A DNA stretch of 64,000 bases from Psychrobacter okhotskensis (GCF_013248965.1 NZ_JABRVQ010000001.1:186001-250000), one strand, 5' to 3'. Shown: positions 26,205 to 35,117, counted from the first letter of the stretch. The notes: generated by a model from the letters alone, not told the origin. Numbers and translations are program-made.

Positions 26205-27305
26205 ATGACAAGCAATAATCACCAAAAAAATACAAACGACCTTCATAAAGCCAGCGATAATGTTGAAGGTAAAGCAACGATTACCAACCCAGAGACAGCA
26301 CTAGCGGCGGCGGCTCAAGCGGAGCAAGACAAGCTTGCAAGTGATAAAGTCGCTAATGATAGGGCAGAACTAAGCAATAACAACAGCGAAGTAAAAGATG
26401 CTGGCCAGTTTGGTAAAGTAGCCGTTATTTATGGTGGCAGTAGCAATGAGCGCAGCGTGTCGTTAGACAGTGGCGCCGCTGTCTTGCAAGCGCTACAAAA
26501 CCAAGGCGTTGATGCCACTCATTTTGATCCTAAGCATCAGGACATTACTGAGCTGCGTGATTATGATCGCGTGTTTAATGTGTTGCATGGTCGCGGCGGT
26601 GAAGATGGTTTGCTACAAGGCGTGTTGCAATGGTTTGATATTCCGCAGACAGGTTCAGGCATTTTGGCATCAGCGCTGGGCATGGACAAGGTTCGTACCA
26701 AGCAATTGTGGCAAGGCTGCGGCTTAGCGACGGCACCATTTTCACTATTGACGGCCGATACCGACTGGCAGCAAGTGGTCAATATGCTAGGTCTGCCACT
26801 CATTATCAAGCCCGTTCATGAAGGTTCGAGTATTGGCATGACCAAGGTTAATAACTTGGACGAGTTGCCAGCGGCTTATGCAACAGCGGTACAGTGCGGT
26901 GATGCTGTCATGGCTGAGCGCTGGATTACTGGTCGCGAGTTTACGATTGTTATTATCGATGACGAAGCCTATCCGGTCATTCGTCTTGAGCCTGCTGATA
27001 TCACCAACTTCTATGATTTTGAAGCCAAATACAATCGTAACGATACCAGCTACTATATTCCGTGCGGCTTAAGTGACGCTGATGAAAAGCATTTACAAGA
27101 TTTGAGCCTTGCTGCATTCCGTGCTGTTGATGCCAAAGGGTGGGGGCGTATCGATGCTATGCAGGACGAAGCAGGTAACTTTTGGTTGCTTGAGATTAAT
27201 ACCGTCCCGGGTATGACCAGTCATAGTTTGGTACCGATGGCAGCTAAGGCGCGTGGTATGGATTTCAATACGCTGTGCTGGCACATCCTTACGCAAACAT
27301 TATAA
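26205..27305 (+). CDS. ddlB: D-alanine--D-alanine ligase with N-terminal extension
   Basis: ATP-grasp ligase making the D-Ala-D-Ala dipeptide for peptidoglycan. The catalytic core starts near residue 68 with KVAVIYGGSSNERSVSLDSG. LHGRGGEDGLLQGVLQWF, KPVHEGSSIGMTKV and LLEINTVPGMTSHSLVPMAA are the substrate, ATP-loop and magnesium motifs. At 366 residues it is about 60 longer than E. coli DdlB. The extra part is a polar, Asn/Lys/Ala-rich leader with no membrane span. The core lacks a closer start with a good binding site, so the extension is probably translated. Confidence 0.94.
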   Translation: MTSNNHQKNTNDLHKASDNVEGKATITNPETALAAAAQAEQDKLASDKVANDRAELSNNNSEVKDAGQFGKVAVIYGGSSNERSVSLDSGAAVLQALQNQGVDATHFDPKHQDITELRDYDRVFNVLHGRGGEDGLLQGVLQWFDIPQTGSGILASALGMDKVRTKQLWQGCGLATAPFSLLTADTDWQQVVNMLGLPLIIKPVHEGSSIGMTKVNNLDELPAAYATAVQCGDAVMAERWITGREFTIVIIDDEAYPVIRLEPADITNFYDFEAKYNRNDTSYYIPCGLSDADEKHLQDLSLAAFRAVDAKGWGRIDAMQDEAGNFWLLEINTVPGMTSHSLVPMAAKARGMDFNTLCWHILTQTL

Positions 27306-27828
27306 ACAGTTGGTAGATTCAGCTTAAATGTTCTTGTCTGGCTTAATATTCATAACGCAGTTTGTGATAATCGCTATTGATACTATAGAAGTTTGAAAAG
27401 TGATTATTAATGGGTAGAAATAAGCGTCAAATAGATACTGACATTATTGAATATTTATGAATATAAGCAGAAATGAATGTATCGCTAGCCCTGCTATACC
27501 ACAGCTTCGTGTAAACTTGTGTAAATTCGTTGTTAGTAGTAAGGGTTAGGCTATTGTTTGACCGCAAAATACGTTAATATTGTAATTATTGAATCGTTTT
27601 AGTGATATTTATGTTGTTTTATGAGTATATGTTATAAGTTCTTCATAAAATGAGAAAAATGTTACGTTTGAAATCAGATAACAGGGTTATATCACTCATT
27701 TTCGCCAAATATTTTGCTAACATATTCAATCCGTCATTCTCTGCGTCCATGATGCAGATTAACTTTTAATAGAACGCACTATTGGCTTTATGCAAATAGT
27801 TTTATGCAAAATAGGGACAAAGGTCATT
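27306..27828. other. Gap inside the division cluster between ddl and ftsQ
   Basis: About 520 AT-rich bases separate ddl from ftsQ, which in most gammaproteobacteria are adjacent or overlapping. No gene or known repeat is seen. It contains a good sigma70-type promoter at 27558-27586, so ftsQAZ may be driven separately here. Confidence 0.6.
27558..27586 (+). promoter_or_regulatory. Sigma70-like promoter upstream of ftsQ
   Basis: TTGACC (27558-27563), a 17-base spacer, and TGTAAT (27581-27586). Both hexamers differ from consensus at one position. It lies about 240 bases before the chosen ftsQ start. Confidence 0.5.
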
Positions 27829-28623
27829 ATGGCTCAAACTGTCAACGACGTAACTGACTTGATGAGTGATAAAACCCGTCGCCCAAAATCTAACTTCCAA
27901 GTACCGACTTCGGTCAGATATTTTTTTATGGTACTGGTGTTGGGTTTATTAGTGCTTATATTGATTATGGGTGGCAAAGCCCTACGCGATGCACCTCCAG
28001 CAGCTATTCATGTCAGCAATCAAGGTTTGACAGTCGCTCAGTATCGAGCACTACAGCAAGTGATGAACCAACAGAAAGTCAGCAGTTTTTTTACGTCTGA
28101 TTTACAAGCACTAAGGGACATCACTACTGGCCTTGCTTGGGTTGACCAAGTGAGTGTGTCTCGGGATTGGCAACGTGGTATCGTCGTCACAGCACTTCCC
28201 AAGCAAGCAGTTGCTAATTTTGGTACCGAGCGTTTGGTTGATGCAAAAGGGGCTGTTTTTGTTCCCGCTGACAGTAGAGATTTGACACAAGCGCAATTTG
28301 CTACGTTACAAGGTGAGATAACGCAAGCACCGGTTATCATGCAACAAATGCAGCAAATCAATGATTGGTATGCGCCACTTGATATGCAAGTCGCTGATAT
28401 TATTCTGTCACCAAGAATGACGTGGCTCATTCGTTTTGATAATGGTCAGCGCGTCATTGTTGACAATGAAAACACCGCACAAAAACTGCTGAATCTAAGT
28501 CGATTATTAGGTAATCAGTTAAGTAACCGCCGAAAAGAGATACAGTCGGTCGATTTACGTTACAAAAACGGTTTTACCATTGCTTGGAATATGGCACAAC
28601 CCGAAGCCGAAGCAGCAAAATAA
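27829..28623 (+). CDS. ftsQ: Cell division protein FtsQ
   Basis: Bitopic inner-membrane divisome protein linking FtsB/FtsL to the rest. A cytosolic N-terminus of about 33 residues is followed by one span (FFMVLVLGLLVLILIMGGKA). The periplasmic POTRA domain contains VSNQGLTVAQYRALQQVM, and then comes the beta domain (WVDQVSVSRDWQRGIVVTAL and QSVDLRYKNGFTIAW). The ATG at 27829 is chosen for the AAAGG six bases upstream; an ATG at 27790 would add 13 hydrophobic residues of no clear use. Length 264 is near E. coli FtsQ (276). ftsA follows. Confidence 0.92.
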   Translation: MAQTVNDVTDLMSDKTRRPKSNFQVPTSVRYFFMVLVLGLLVLILIMGGKALRDAPPAAIHVSNQGLTVAQYRALQQVMNQQKVSSFFTSDLQALRDITTGLAWVDQVSVSRDWQRGIVVTALPKQAVANFGTERLVDAKGAVFVPADSRDLTQAQFATLQGEITQAPVIMQQMQQINDWYAPLDMQVADIILSPRMTWLIRFDNGQRVIVDNENTAQKLLNLSRLLGNQLSNRRKEIQSVDLRYKNGFTIAWNMAQPEAEAAK

Positions 28624-28785
28624 TTGACAGTCAGAAAACACAGTCAATAATAAGTAAGCAGAAGTATTGTATAAGCATCAAAATTGAACGTACAGTAGGA
28701 TATAACAGCGTAGTAATAGCGCTTTTTTAATGATTTAATGGGGACGTCATTTGGTCTCCTGTTTAGCGATAATTTGTCTGGTACC

Positions 28786-30078
28786 ATGAAAAATACTGAA
28801 AATCTGGTTGTTGTCCATCTAAGTGCCACGGCAGTTTATGTCGTTATTGGCAGCGTTGTCTCTGCAAAAGACATTCGTATCATGGGTGTGGGGCAAGTTA
28901 AAAATAGTGACTTTTATCAAGGTCAAATAAAACATCGTGAACGCTTGCAAGGCGCTATCAAACAAGCCATTCAAGAAGCAGAAGATACTGCTAATTGCCG
29001 GGTGCATAGTGTGTGGTTGACCCTAGCGACGCCTGAGCTACTTAGCAAAAACAGTGCTGGCGAAGTGAGAGTAGAGGACGAAGTCGTCCGTGCCAAAGAC
29101 ATGGTACAGGCTTTATCCAATGCCAAATCACGCGACTTATCTTCAGACTATTATTTGATGCATTGTTGTCAGCAAGGTATCTATGTCGATGAACAAGACT
29201 TTATGGTCGACGATGCGATCGAAACGGTGGCGCATAATATCAGCGTGATGTATCACATGATGATGATGCCAGTCGCCAGCCGTCAAAATATCCAAAAATT
29301 ATTACAGAGCTGTGATGTTGGTATCGATCATATTGTCTTCGATGCAGTGACCAGTGCAGAATATAGCCTGATGAGCGACGAGCGTCAGCAGGGTGTGTGC
29401 TTGGTCGATATTGGCGCGAGTACGACCAGTATTTGTGTCTACAAAGAAAACAAGCTGATCTTTACACATTGTATCGCCACAGGCAGCCATGAAGTGACGA
29501 TGGATATTTCAGCAGATGTTGGCATATCAATGATAGAAGCTGAAAAACTTAAAAAATCGCATGGTACGGTTGATGTCAATAGTGTCGATCCTAGCTCGTT
29601 CTTTATTTTTAAACCGCAAGGGACCAGCGACGAGATTAATATCGGTATTTATAATTTAGCCCGTATTATCGAAGCGCGTTATGTGCAGATTTTTACTGAA
29701 GTGGCGCGTCAACTGCATGAAGCGGATTTGATTAGCTATATCGACAAAGGTATCGTGCTGACAGGCGGCGGTAGTGCTATCAAAGGTATGATACCCTTTG
29801 CTAAGAAGTTGCTAAAAATGCCAGTGGTGATGACCAATACTCATCCGGCGATCAGTGCTTATAATCATTTTGATAATGACGAGTCCTTTAAGCAGCTGAA
29901 TATTCAGGTCAATGATCGCGCTTATCAAACAGCATTTGGTACATTACTATATAGTCAAAGCGAGCAGTTTCGCCACAGTGAAAAAAGCGAGCCGGAAGCG
30001 CTTCAAAAAAATAGAGTGACTGGCGTCTTTCAAAGCGCAGGGCAACGTTTTGCTAGTGTGCTCAAAAAGATACTATAG
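28786..30078 (+). CDS. ftsA: Cell division protein FtsA (divergent phosphate-1 motif)
   Basis: Actin-like protein tethering FtsZ to the membrane. The phosphate-2 loop LVDIGASTTSICVY, the adenosine motif GIVLTGGGSAIKGM and a C-terminal amphipathic helix (GQRFASVLKKIL) are clear. The N-terminal phosphate-1 loop, normally VGLDIGT or close to it, reads VVVHLSATAVYVV here, without the usual acidic residue and glycine. ATG 28786 gives an N-terminus of the same length as E. coli FtsA; an ATG at 28738 would add 16 residues. Neither has a strong ribosome binding site. Lies between ftsQ and ftsZ. Confidence 0.93.
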   Translation: MKNTENLVVVHLSATAVYVVIGSVVSAKDIRIMGVGQVKNSDFYQGQIKHRERLQGAIKQAIQEAEDTANCRVHSVWLTLATPELLSKNSAGEVRVEDEVVRAKDMVQALSNAKSRDLSSDYYLMHCCQQGIYVDEQDFMVDDAIETVAHNISVMYHMMMMPVASRQNIQKLLQSCDVGIDHIVFDAVTSAEYSLMSDERQQGVCLVDIGASTTSICVYKENKLIFTHCIATGSHEVTMDISADVGISMIEAEKLKKSHGTVDVNSVDPSSFFIFKPQGTSDEINIGIYNLARIIEARYVQIFTEVARQLHEADLISYIDKGIVLTGGGSAIKGMIPFAKKLLKMPVVMTNTHPAISAYNHFDNDESFKQLNIQVNDRAYQTAFGTLLYSQSEQFRHSEKSEPEALQKNRVTGVFQSAGQRFASVLKKIL

Positions 30079-30088
30079 TTTAGCTATC

Positions 30089-30128
30089 AAACACGTTTGT
30101 ATGAAGACGTTTATATAAAAACGTGTTT
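30089..30128. other. Hairpin in the ftsA-ftsZ gap
   Basis: AAACACGTTT (30089-30098) and AAACGTGTTT (30119-30128) form a perfect 10-bp stem with a 20-base loop. It has no T-run, so it is not a canonical terminator. The rest of the roughly 300-base gap up to ftsZ shows no gene and probably carries ftsZ promoters. Confidence 0.45.
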
Positions 30129-30383
30129 ATACAAAGAATGGCTATACAATAAGCGTTGATTTTCTGAAATATATACCGAAATTAAATGCATAAAGTAGTA
30201 TTAAAAGTAACATTGAAAGTAATACCCTGAGCAATGACGACATATTTTTGTCCCAGCTTAACGATTTAAGCCATAGCCCTGTTTTATTTAAATACATTTA
30301 TATATAGTAAGTCGATAGCGCGTCATATGAGTGCGTTAGCATGTATCGACCATCACGCTATCTGCAACTGGAGAATCTTTTTT

Positions 30384-31583
30384 ATGTCAAAATACACCAT
30401 GCCAGATGATAACCAGCTTCAAAATAACGGCCAAGCAAGCTTCACAGTATTCGGTGTGGGTGGTGGTGGCGGTAATGCTGTTGAACATATGGTACAACAA
30501 GGGATTAGAGGTGTGACGTTCGTCTGTGCGAATACGGATAAACAAGCACTTGATCGTTTGACAGCACCGCATAAGTTACAACTGGGCGCAAAAACGAACC
30601 GTGGTCTAGGCGCTGGTGCCAATCCAGAAGTCGGACGTGAAGCAGCAGAGAGCGAAGAAGAAGCGATCCGCGCGTTACTCGAACATTCTGACATGGTCTT
30701 TATTACCGCTGGAATGGGCGGTGGTACGGGTACGGGCGCAGCACCAGTCGTGGCTCGTATTGCCAAAGAGATGGAAGTATTGACGGTCGCTGTTGTGACC
30801 ACACCTTTCAAATTCGAAGGCGGTAAACGTATCAAGGCGGCCAAAGCAGGTATTGAGCAGTTGACCAACTTCGTTGACTCTATCATTACCATTCCTAATG
30901 ATAAGTTGATGAGCGTTTATGGCAATATCTCTATGCAAGATGCGTTCAAAAAAGCGGACGATGTGTTATTACACGCCGTGCAAGGTATCGCTGAAACCAT
31001 CGCCAGCGAAGGTATGATCAATATTGACTTTAACGATATTCGCACCGCAATGACTGCCAAAGGTCATGCGATGATGGGTATTGGCCGTGCCAGCGGTGAC
31101 GATCGTGCGCGTCAAGCGACTGAAAAAGCCATCAGATCACCGTTACTTGATGATTTACGTTTAGAGAATGCCAAAGGTCTACTGGTTAACGTGATTTCAT
31201 CTGAGTCTTTGTCATTGGATGAAATGAGCAAAATCAGTGCAATCGTCGAAGAAATTACTGATATCGATGATGCTCATATTTTCTACGGCTCTGTTATCGA
31301 TGAAAAAATGGGTGATGATTTGCATGTCACTGTCATCGCAACGGGCTTGACCTTAGATGAACACGCGGGTGAAGAGCCTGAAGTTGTTGAGCAGCCTGTA
31401 CCTTCGGTGAATAGCACGCAGCCTGTTGATCCTAACTTGCATACCAGCGCGTTAAACAGTCAAAAGCAATCGCAAGCCCAACTGCATCAAGATAGTCTGG
31501 CTCGCGCAAATCCGACACAAGAGCAACCTAAAACCAAGACCAACAGTATCCAAGACTATCTAAAGCGTCAACAAAACAAATAG
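30384..31583 (+). CDS. ftsZ: Cell division protein FtsZ
   Basis: Tubulin-like GTPase forming the Z ring. The N-terminal GVGGGGGNAVEHM, ANTDKQAL and the signature GGGTGTGAAPVVARIA (about residues 107-122) bind GTP. The T7 loop is NIDFNDIRTAM. After a Gln/Pro/Ser-rich linker, the protein ends in the FtsA/ZipA-binding peptide SIQDYLKRQQNK. ATG 30384 with TGGAGAA upstream gives 399 residues, close to the family norm. An upstream ATG at 30327 would add 19 residues of unlikely composition. A terminator follows at 31608. Confidence 0.97.
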   Translation: MSKYTMPDDNQLQNNGQASFTVFGVGGGGGNAVEHMVQQGIRGVTFVCANTDKQALDRLTAPHKLQLGAKTNRGLGAGANPEVGREAAESEEEAIRALLEHSDMVFITAGMGGGTGTGAAPVVARIAKEMEVLTVAVVTTPFKFEGGKRIKAAKAGIEQLTNFVDSIITIPNDKLMSVYGNISMQDAFKKADDVLLHAVQGIAETIASEGMINIDFNDIRTAMTAKGHAMMGIGRASGDDRARQATEKAIRSPLLDDLRLENAKGLLVNVISSESLSLDEMSKISAIVEEITDIDDAHIFYGSVIDEKMGDDLHVTVIATGLTLDEHAGEEPEVVEQPVPSVNSTQPVDPNLHTSALNSQKQSQAQLHQDSLARANPTQEQPKTKTNSIQDYLKRQQNK

Positions 31584-31607
31584 TTGTTGTTTACTTCTAG
31601 TGATTAT

Positions 31608-31638
31608 AAAAAGCCAGTGCTATGTCGCTGGCTTTTTT
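31608..31638 (+). terminator. Terminator after ftsZ
   Basis: A 10-bp stem, AAAAAGCCAG (31608-31617) with CTGGCTTTTT (31628-31637), ending in a T-run. Confidence 0.85.
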
Positions 31639-31654
31639 GTGCTTGTTTATAAGG

Positions 31655-31729
31655 TATAGTCAAAATATCCTAAAAACGCGACGATATCAGCAGTGCGTGA
31701 TGGTTCGATATTACTTTTGACTGGCTATA
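31655..31729. repeat. Dispersed repeat, short copy with terminal inverted repeats
   Basis: A 75-base copy of the family seen at 8199. It joins the left end (TATAGTCAAAATATCCTAAA, CGCGACG) directly to the right end (ATATCAGCAGTGCGTGATGG, TTCGATATTAC), so the central inverted-repeat section of the 8199 copy is missing. The ends TATAGTCAAAATATC and GATATTACTTTTGACT form imperfect terminal inverted repeats. It lies in the ftsZ-lpxC gap of 446 bases, just past the ftsZ terminator; the remaining gap must carry the lpxC promoter. Confidence 0.75.
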
Positions 31730-32029
31730 TGTTTTTTACGAAATCGAGATGTGCATGTGGTAGGGGTTTTATGAACATTAGCTACTAATACTAAAGCCCT
31801 TATTGATAATATGTCTCGAACAAGGTGCAGTGAAGCAAAATTTATTCTTAACAGACTGTTTCCTATAGTTATTTATAGGTTTATTAAATATAATTTGCTT
31901 GAATAACAAAGTTACGATAAGAGTTATCAATCAGAGACATAAGCAAATTAACGCTTTTTAACTATGGCGAATTGGGTACGGGTAATGGTACACTAGGTCA
32001 ATTGTAACAAAATATGTGGGAAAACAGCC

Positions 32030-32947
32030 ATGAACCAACGAACTATAAAAGCAGCGATAGCCGTTACAGGTACCGGTCTCCATAGTGGTCAGCCTGTTGA
32101 TTTAGAGTTTCATCCACAGCCAGTCGATACTGGTATTGTTTTCGAGCGCTCAGATATCGAAGGTAGTCAACCGATTCCAGCCAGTGCTTTCTTAGTGCAG
32201 GACACCATGATGTCATCCAATCTAGTATTTGGAGGGGCACGGGTAGGTACGGTAGAGCATTTATTAAGTGCGATTGCCGGACTTGGCATTGATAACCTAT
32301 TGATTCGTGTTTCCGCCTCAGAGATACCGATTATGGATGGTAGCGCTGCACCGTTTGTCGCATTACTAATGCAAGCGGGTTTCTGTGAGCAAGAAGGCTT
32401 AAAGAAATTCCTTAAGATTTTGAGACCAATCAGAGTAAAAGTAGAGGATAAATGGGCAGAGTTACGTCCTTATGAAGGCTTTGAATTAAACTTTGAAATT
32501 GATTTTGATCATCCTGCTATCGACAAGAATTTTCAACATGCCCAGCTGCAGTTCTCTACGCAAAACTTCATAGAAGAGCTGAGCTCAGCCCGTACTTTTG
32601 GGTTTTTACGCGATATAGAAGCTCTGCGTCAAAACAACTTGGCGTTGGGCGGTAGTATGGAAAATGCGATTGTCATCGATGAAGCCAATATCCTTAACGA
32701 AGAAGGTTTACGTTTCAATGACGAGTTCGTGCGCCATAAGATTTTGGATGCGTTAGGCGATTTATATCTTATTGGTTATCCAATTCTGGGTCGTTTTAAT
32801 GCCTATAAATCTGGTCATGCCTTAAACAATTTGTTGATACGTGAAATATTATCCAATCCTGACAGCTTTGAAATTGTAACTTTTGATGACAATGTAACCT
32901 GTCCTATCGAATATTTACCCCTAAAAGGCCTAGCGGTTGAAGGATGA
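32030..32947 (+). CDS. lpxC: UDP-3-O-acyl-N-acetylglucosamine deacetylase
   Basis: Zinc deacetylase carrying out the committed step of lipid A synthesis. Zinc ligands are in GTVEHLLSAIAGLGIDN (His near 78) and FVRHKILDALGDLYLIG (His and Asp near 237 and 241). MDGSAAPFV, with the catalytic Glu nearby, and SARTFGFL complete the family marks. The length of 305 equals E. coli LpxC. Standard place after ftsZ. The start follows GTGGGAAAACAGCC. FtsH, which degrades LpxC in enterobacteria, is encoded at 37.8 kb; whether that holds here is unknown. Confidence 0.97.
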   Translation: MNQRTIKAAIAVTGTGLHSGQPVDLEFHPQPVDTGIVFERSDIEGSQPIPASAFLVQDTMMSSNLVFGGARVGTVEHLLSAIAGLGIDNLLIRVSASEIPIMDGSAAPFVALLMQAGFCEQEGLKKFLKILRPIRVKVEDKWAELRPYEGFELNFEIDFDHPAIDKNFQHAQLQFSTQNFIEELSSARTFGFLRDIEALRQNNLALGGSMENAIVIDEANILNEEGLRFNDEFVRHKILDALGDLYLIGYPILGRFNAYKSGHALNNLLIREILSNPDSFEIVTFDDNVTCPIEYLPLKGLAVEG

Positions 32948-33102
32948 ATACAGGAATATACACGAAGTATCGAAACATTTACGCAATATTACATAAAATG
33001 ATTATAAGGATAGTTAATTTATATTCTTATAAATGAATATATAAGTTAGTATTTTTAAATAATATAACGTTAGCGTAGATAATACCGACGTTGTAGATAA
33101 TC

Positions 33103-33162
33103 AAAAAAATCATCTGTTAGTTACCTTCACAACGTGAATGCGACTAACAGATGATTTTTTTT
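33103..33162. terminator. Bidirectional terminator between lpxC and dciA
   Basis: A 19-bp stem (33103-33121 with 33143-33161), core ATCATCTGTTAGT, with A-run and T-run outside. A smaller TTCAC/GTGAA hairpin lies in its loop. Confidence 0.9.
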
Positions 33163-33245
33163 GTTTACGTCATTACAAAAACCTAGCGTAAGGGCGCTGT
33201 TTTCCGAAAATAGTTACATAACTTTACAGGTAGAACTCAGGATTT

Positions 33246-33761
33246 TTAATGATTGGCCAGACGTAAAAGTGCTTTTTTGAGCTTTTCATCAGTGGTGACA
33301 TGCTCTGCAGCCTGTGATATAGTCCGCTTTGTGTTTTGGCTAAGAGCCTGATTTTCATTGGCTTTGCGAGACTTTGATGAGGTTGCTGATAACGCAGATA
33401 GTTTTTTAGAAGAAGGACTATCCGCAGATATTCTCGCTACAATGACGCGAATTTGCTTGAGTTGTTTAAATGTAATTGACTGCTCTGTTAATACTTGCAA
33501 ATAAGCGTTCTGTAAATAGCGAATATGATTAGCAGCAGTCATTGAGCCCACACTGAGTGTTAATTGCTCAGCAGTTAAGCCAACGACCCAACAGGTATTA
33601 AGAATTTCCTCTGGTAGACAATCTACTAGCAGCTCTTTTATCTCAGCGGTCGCTTGAATATATAGACGCATATTGTCAGCAAGGGTTTGAGGTAGTGCGC
33701 TACCAGCAAAAGCTTGATGATCAATAAGCTGGGCAAGCCGATTAGGCTGTTTTTTTGACAT
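33246..33761 (-). CDS. dciA: DciA-like (DUF721) helicase loader
   Basis: A 171-residue protein of the DUF721/DciA family, which loads the replicative helicase DnaB in bacteria that lack DnaC. The N-terminal domain shows the family strands: EEILNTCWVVGLTAEQLTLS, then AANHIRYLQNAYLQVL and IRVIVARI, a KH-like fold. The C-terminal 60 residues are Ser/Lys/Ala-rich and flexible, as in other DciA proteins. In many gammaproteobacteria the DUF721 gene is next to lpxC and secM/secA; here it is convergent with lpxC. Identification rests on pattern and position. Confidence 0.78.
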   Translation of the reverse strand: MSKKQPNRLAQLIDHQAFAGSALPQTLADNMRLYIQATAEIKELLVDCLPEEILNTCWVVGLTAEQLTLSVGSMTAANHIRYLQNAYLQVLTEQSITFKQLKQIRVIVARISADSPSSKKLSALSATSSKSRKANENQALSQNTKRTISQAAEHVTTDEKLKKALLRLANH

Positions 33762-34014
33762 CGTAATGACTCATCTAGTAGGTGACAAAATCGATATTCA
33801 TATTAAACACAGTATATATGGGATGGATAGCAAACGATTTATAAAGCAGATGACCGCGCTGCCAAAGAAACCAGCGTTAGTGACTGTAAAAAGAAGAGTG
33901 AGCTGTTGTATTAAGGATTTTATCATGTTTATTTGATGATTATGTCCTCTAAACTAATTGATGCTTCGTTATGGATGACGAGCAGTCTTGTATTAACAAA
34001 TAGGTAGTAAATTT

Positions 34015-34740
34015 ATGAAACAAGCTTTATTAATTTTGTCAGTACTAGGAATGGGCATAGCACAAACGAGTGGTGCTGCCGAAACCACCTTTCAACCAAA
34101 TAATACCTTGAGTCATACCATCACCAATATCTCTGCTTCTGCGAACTACGGTTCTAGTCGCAACATCTATAGCACCAATAGCGGTGCTTATGTCTCTAGC
34201 AATGACGAGATCAGTCAAGCCATTGACAATTTAAGCGCCCATGCCAAGCAAAAAGAATATCAGCTTGCCTCGCTAACCAGTCGCTTGTCTTATGAGCAGC
34301 GCCAGCAGCAAGCGAGTAAAATTCCAGATCGCTATTCTGCTCCTGCTATCGCAGCGGCACGTGCTTCAAGCGTGGCACTATCAAGAAGCTCTGGTTACTG
34401 TGCTCGTTATGTGCGTAAGGCTTTACAATCAGCCGGTTATGAATTCACCCCGAATCCTTCAGCGTATCAGTATGCTAGCCGTGGCACACTCAGCAGTGCA
34501 GGCTTTAGCAAAATCAGCAACAACATGCCACCCCAAGTTGGCGATGTTGTAGTATATGATCGCAGCTCAAAGCATCCGCATGGTCATATTCAAATATTTG
34601 ATGGTTCTGACTGGGTTTCTGATTTCCGTCAAAGCAGTATCAGCCCATACAGCGGCGTCTATAACTATACGACATGGCGTGATTCGCAATACGTTGATGA
34701 TGCATCAGACCGTGGTATCTACCTTGCGATGGCTGACTAA
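34015..34740 (+). CDS. Secreted CHAP/NlpC-P60-like cysteine amidase
   Basis: A 241-residue exported protein with a signal peptide (MKQALLILSVLGMGIAQTSG, cut near GAA-ETT). Residues 55-125 are polar with a helical Gln/Ala-rich stretch. The C-terminal 115 residues look like a papain-fold peptidoglycan amidase. SGYCARYVRKAL gives the nucleophilic Cys with following helix, GDVVVYDRSSKHPHGHIQIF gives the central strand and His, and WVSDFRQ gives the polar third residue. This order matches CHAP domains. A role in cell wall cleavage or envelope competition is possible; no immunity-type neighbour is seen. The start follows TAGGTAG. Confidence 0.75.
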   Translation: MKQALLILSVLGMGIAQTSGAAETTFQPNNTLSHTITNISASANYGSSRNIYSTNSGAYVSSNDEISQAIDNLSAHAKQKEYQLASLTSRLSYEQRQQQASKIPDRYSAPAIAAARASSVALSRSSGYCARYVRKALQSAGYEFTPNPSAYQYASRGTLSSAGFSKISNNMPPQVGDVVVYDRSSKHPHGHIQIFDGSDWVSDFRQSSISPYSGVYNYTTWRDSQYVDDASDRGIYLAMAD

Positions 34741-34890
34741 TATAGTCAATCCTGTATAAATGAGAGACGGTATCAGGCTTGTTTAGGCTACTATTTGTAA
34801 TACTTTTATGCGCCTTCCTGATATCCGAATTATCTTATCGACTACAAGCGTCAAGTACATCGAGTTTTAAGTAAATCGTTTTCTCCAGAT

Positions 34891-34927
34891 CCAGTAATGC
34901 TCTTAATGACATTACTGGGTTTTTTTT
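34891..34927 (+). terminator. Terminator after CHAP-like gene
   Basis: CCAGTAATG (34891-34899) pairs with CATTACTGG (34910-34918), followed by eight T residues. It lies 150 bases after the stop codon. Confidence 0.8.
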
Positions 34928-34942
34928 GTTCAAAAATGGGAT

Positions 34943-35117
34943 TAGGGCTTGTCCTCAATTTAACTGATAGGGCTCTAAATGAGCTAAAAATGGTTAAGTC
35001 TTACCAAAATATCGTCAAACAGCTTGGTAATATCTCGATATTATCTGCACTCTTTTCCTTGCTTGACTGCAATTTACCTCGTTTTTATCACCATTTTTAA
35101 AATGAGGACACGCCCTA
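34943..35117. mobile_element. 175-bp MITE-like element with 19-bp imperfect TIRs
   Basis: The left end TAGGGCTTGTCCTCAATTT (34943-34961) and right end AAAATGAGGACACGCCCTA (35099-35117) are inverted repeats with two mismatches. Both sides are flanked by GAT (34940-34942 and 35118-35120), consistent with a 3-bp target duplication. The interior has no transposase frame. The ends resemble those of IS5-family elements in general style, but that is only an impression. It lies between the CHAP gene terminator and the 3' end of the DOMON-like gene. Confidence 0.8.

Noticed and set aside
34897..35100. 67-codon open frame across the terminator and MITE
   Set aside because: It starts inside a terminator stem and runs through the MITE without any protein-like pattern.
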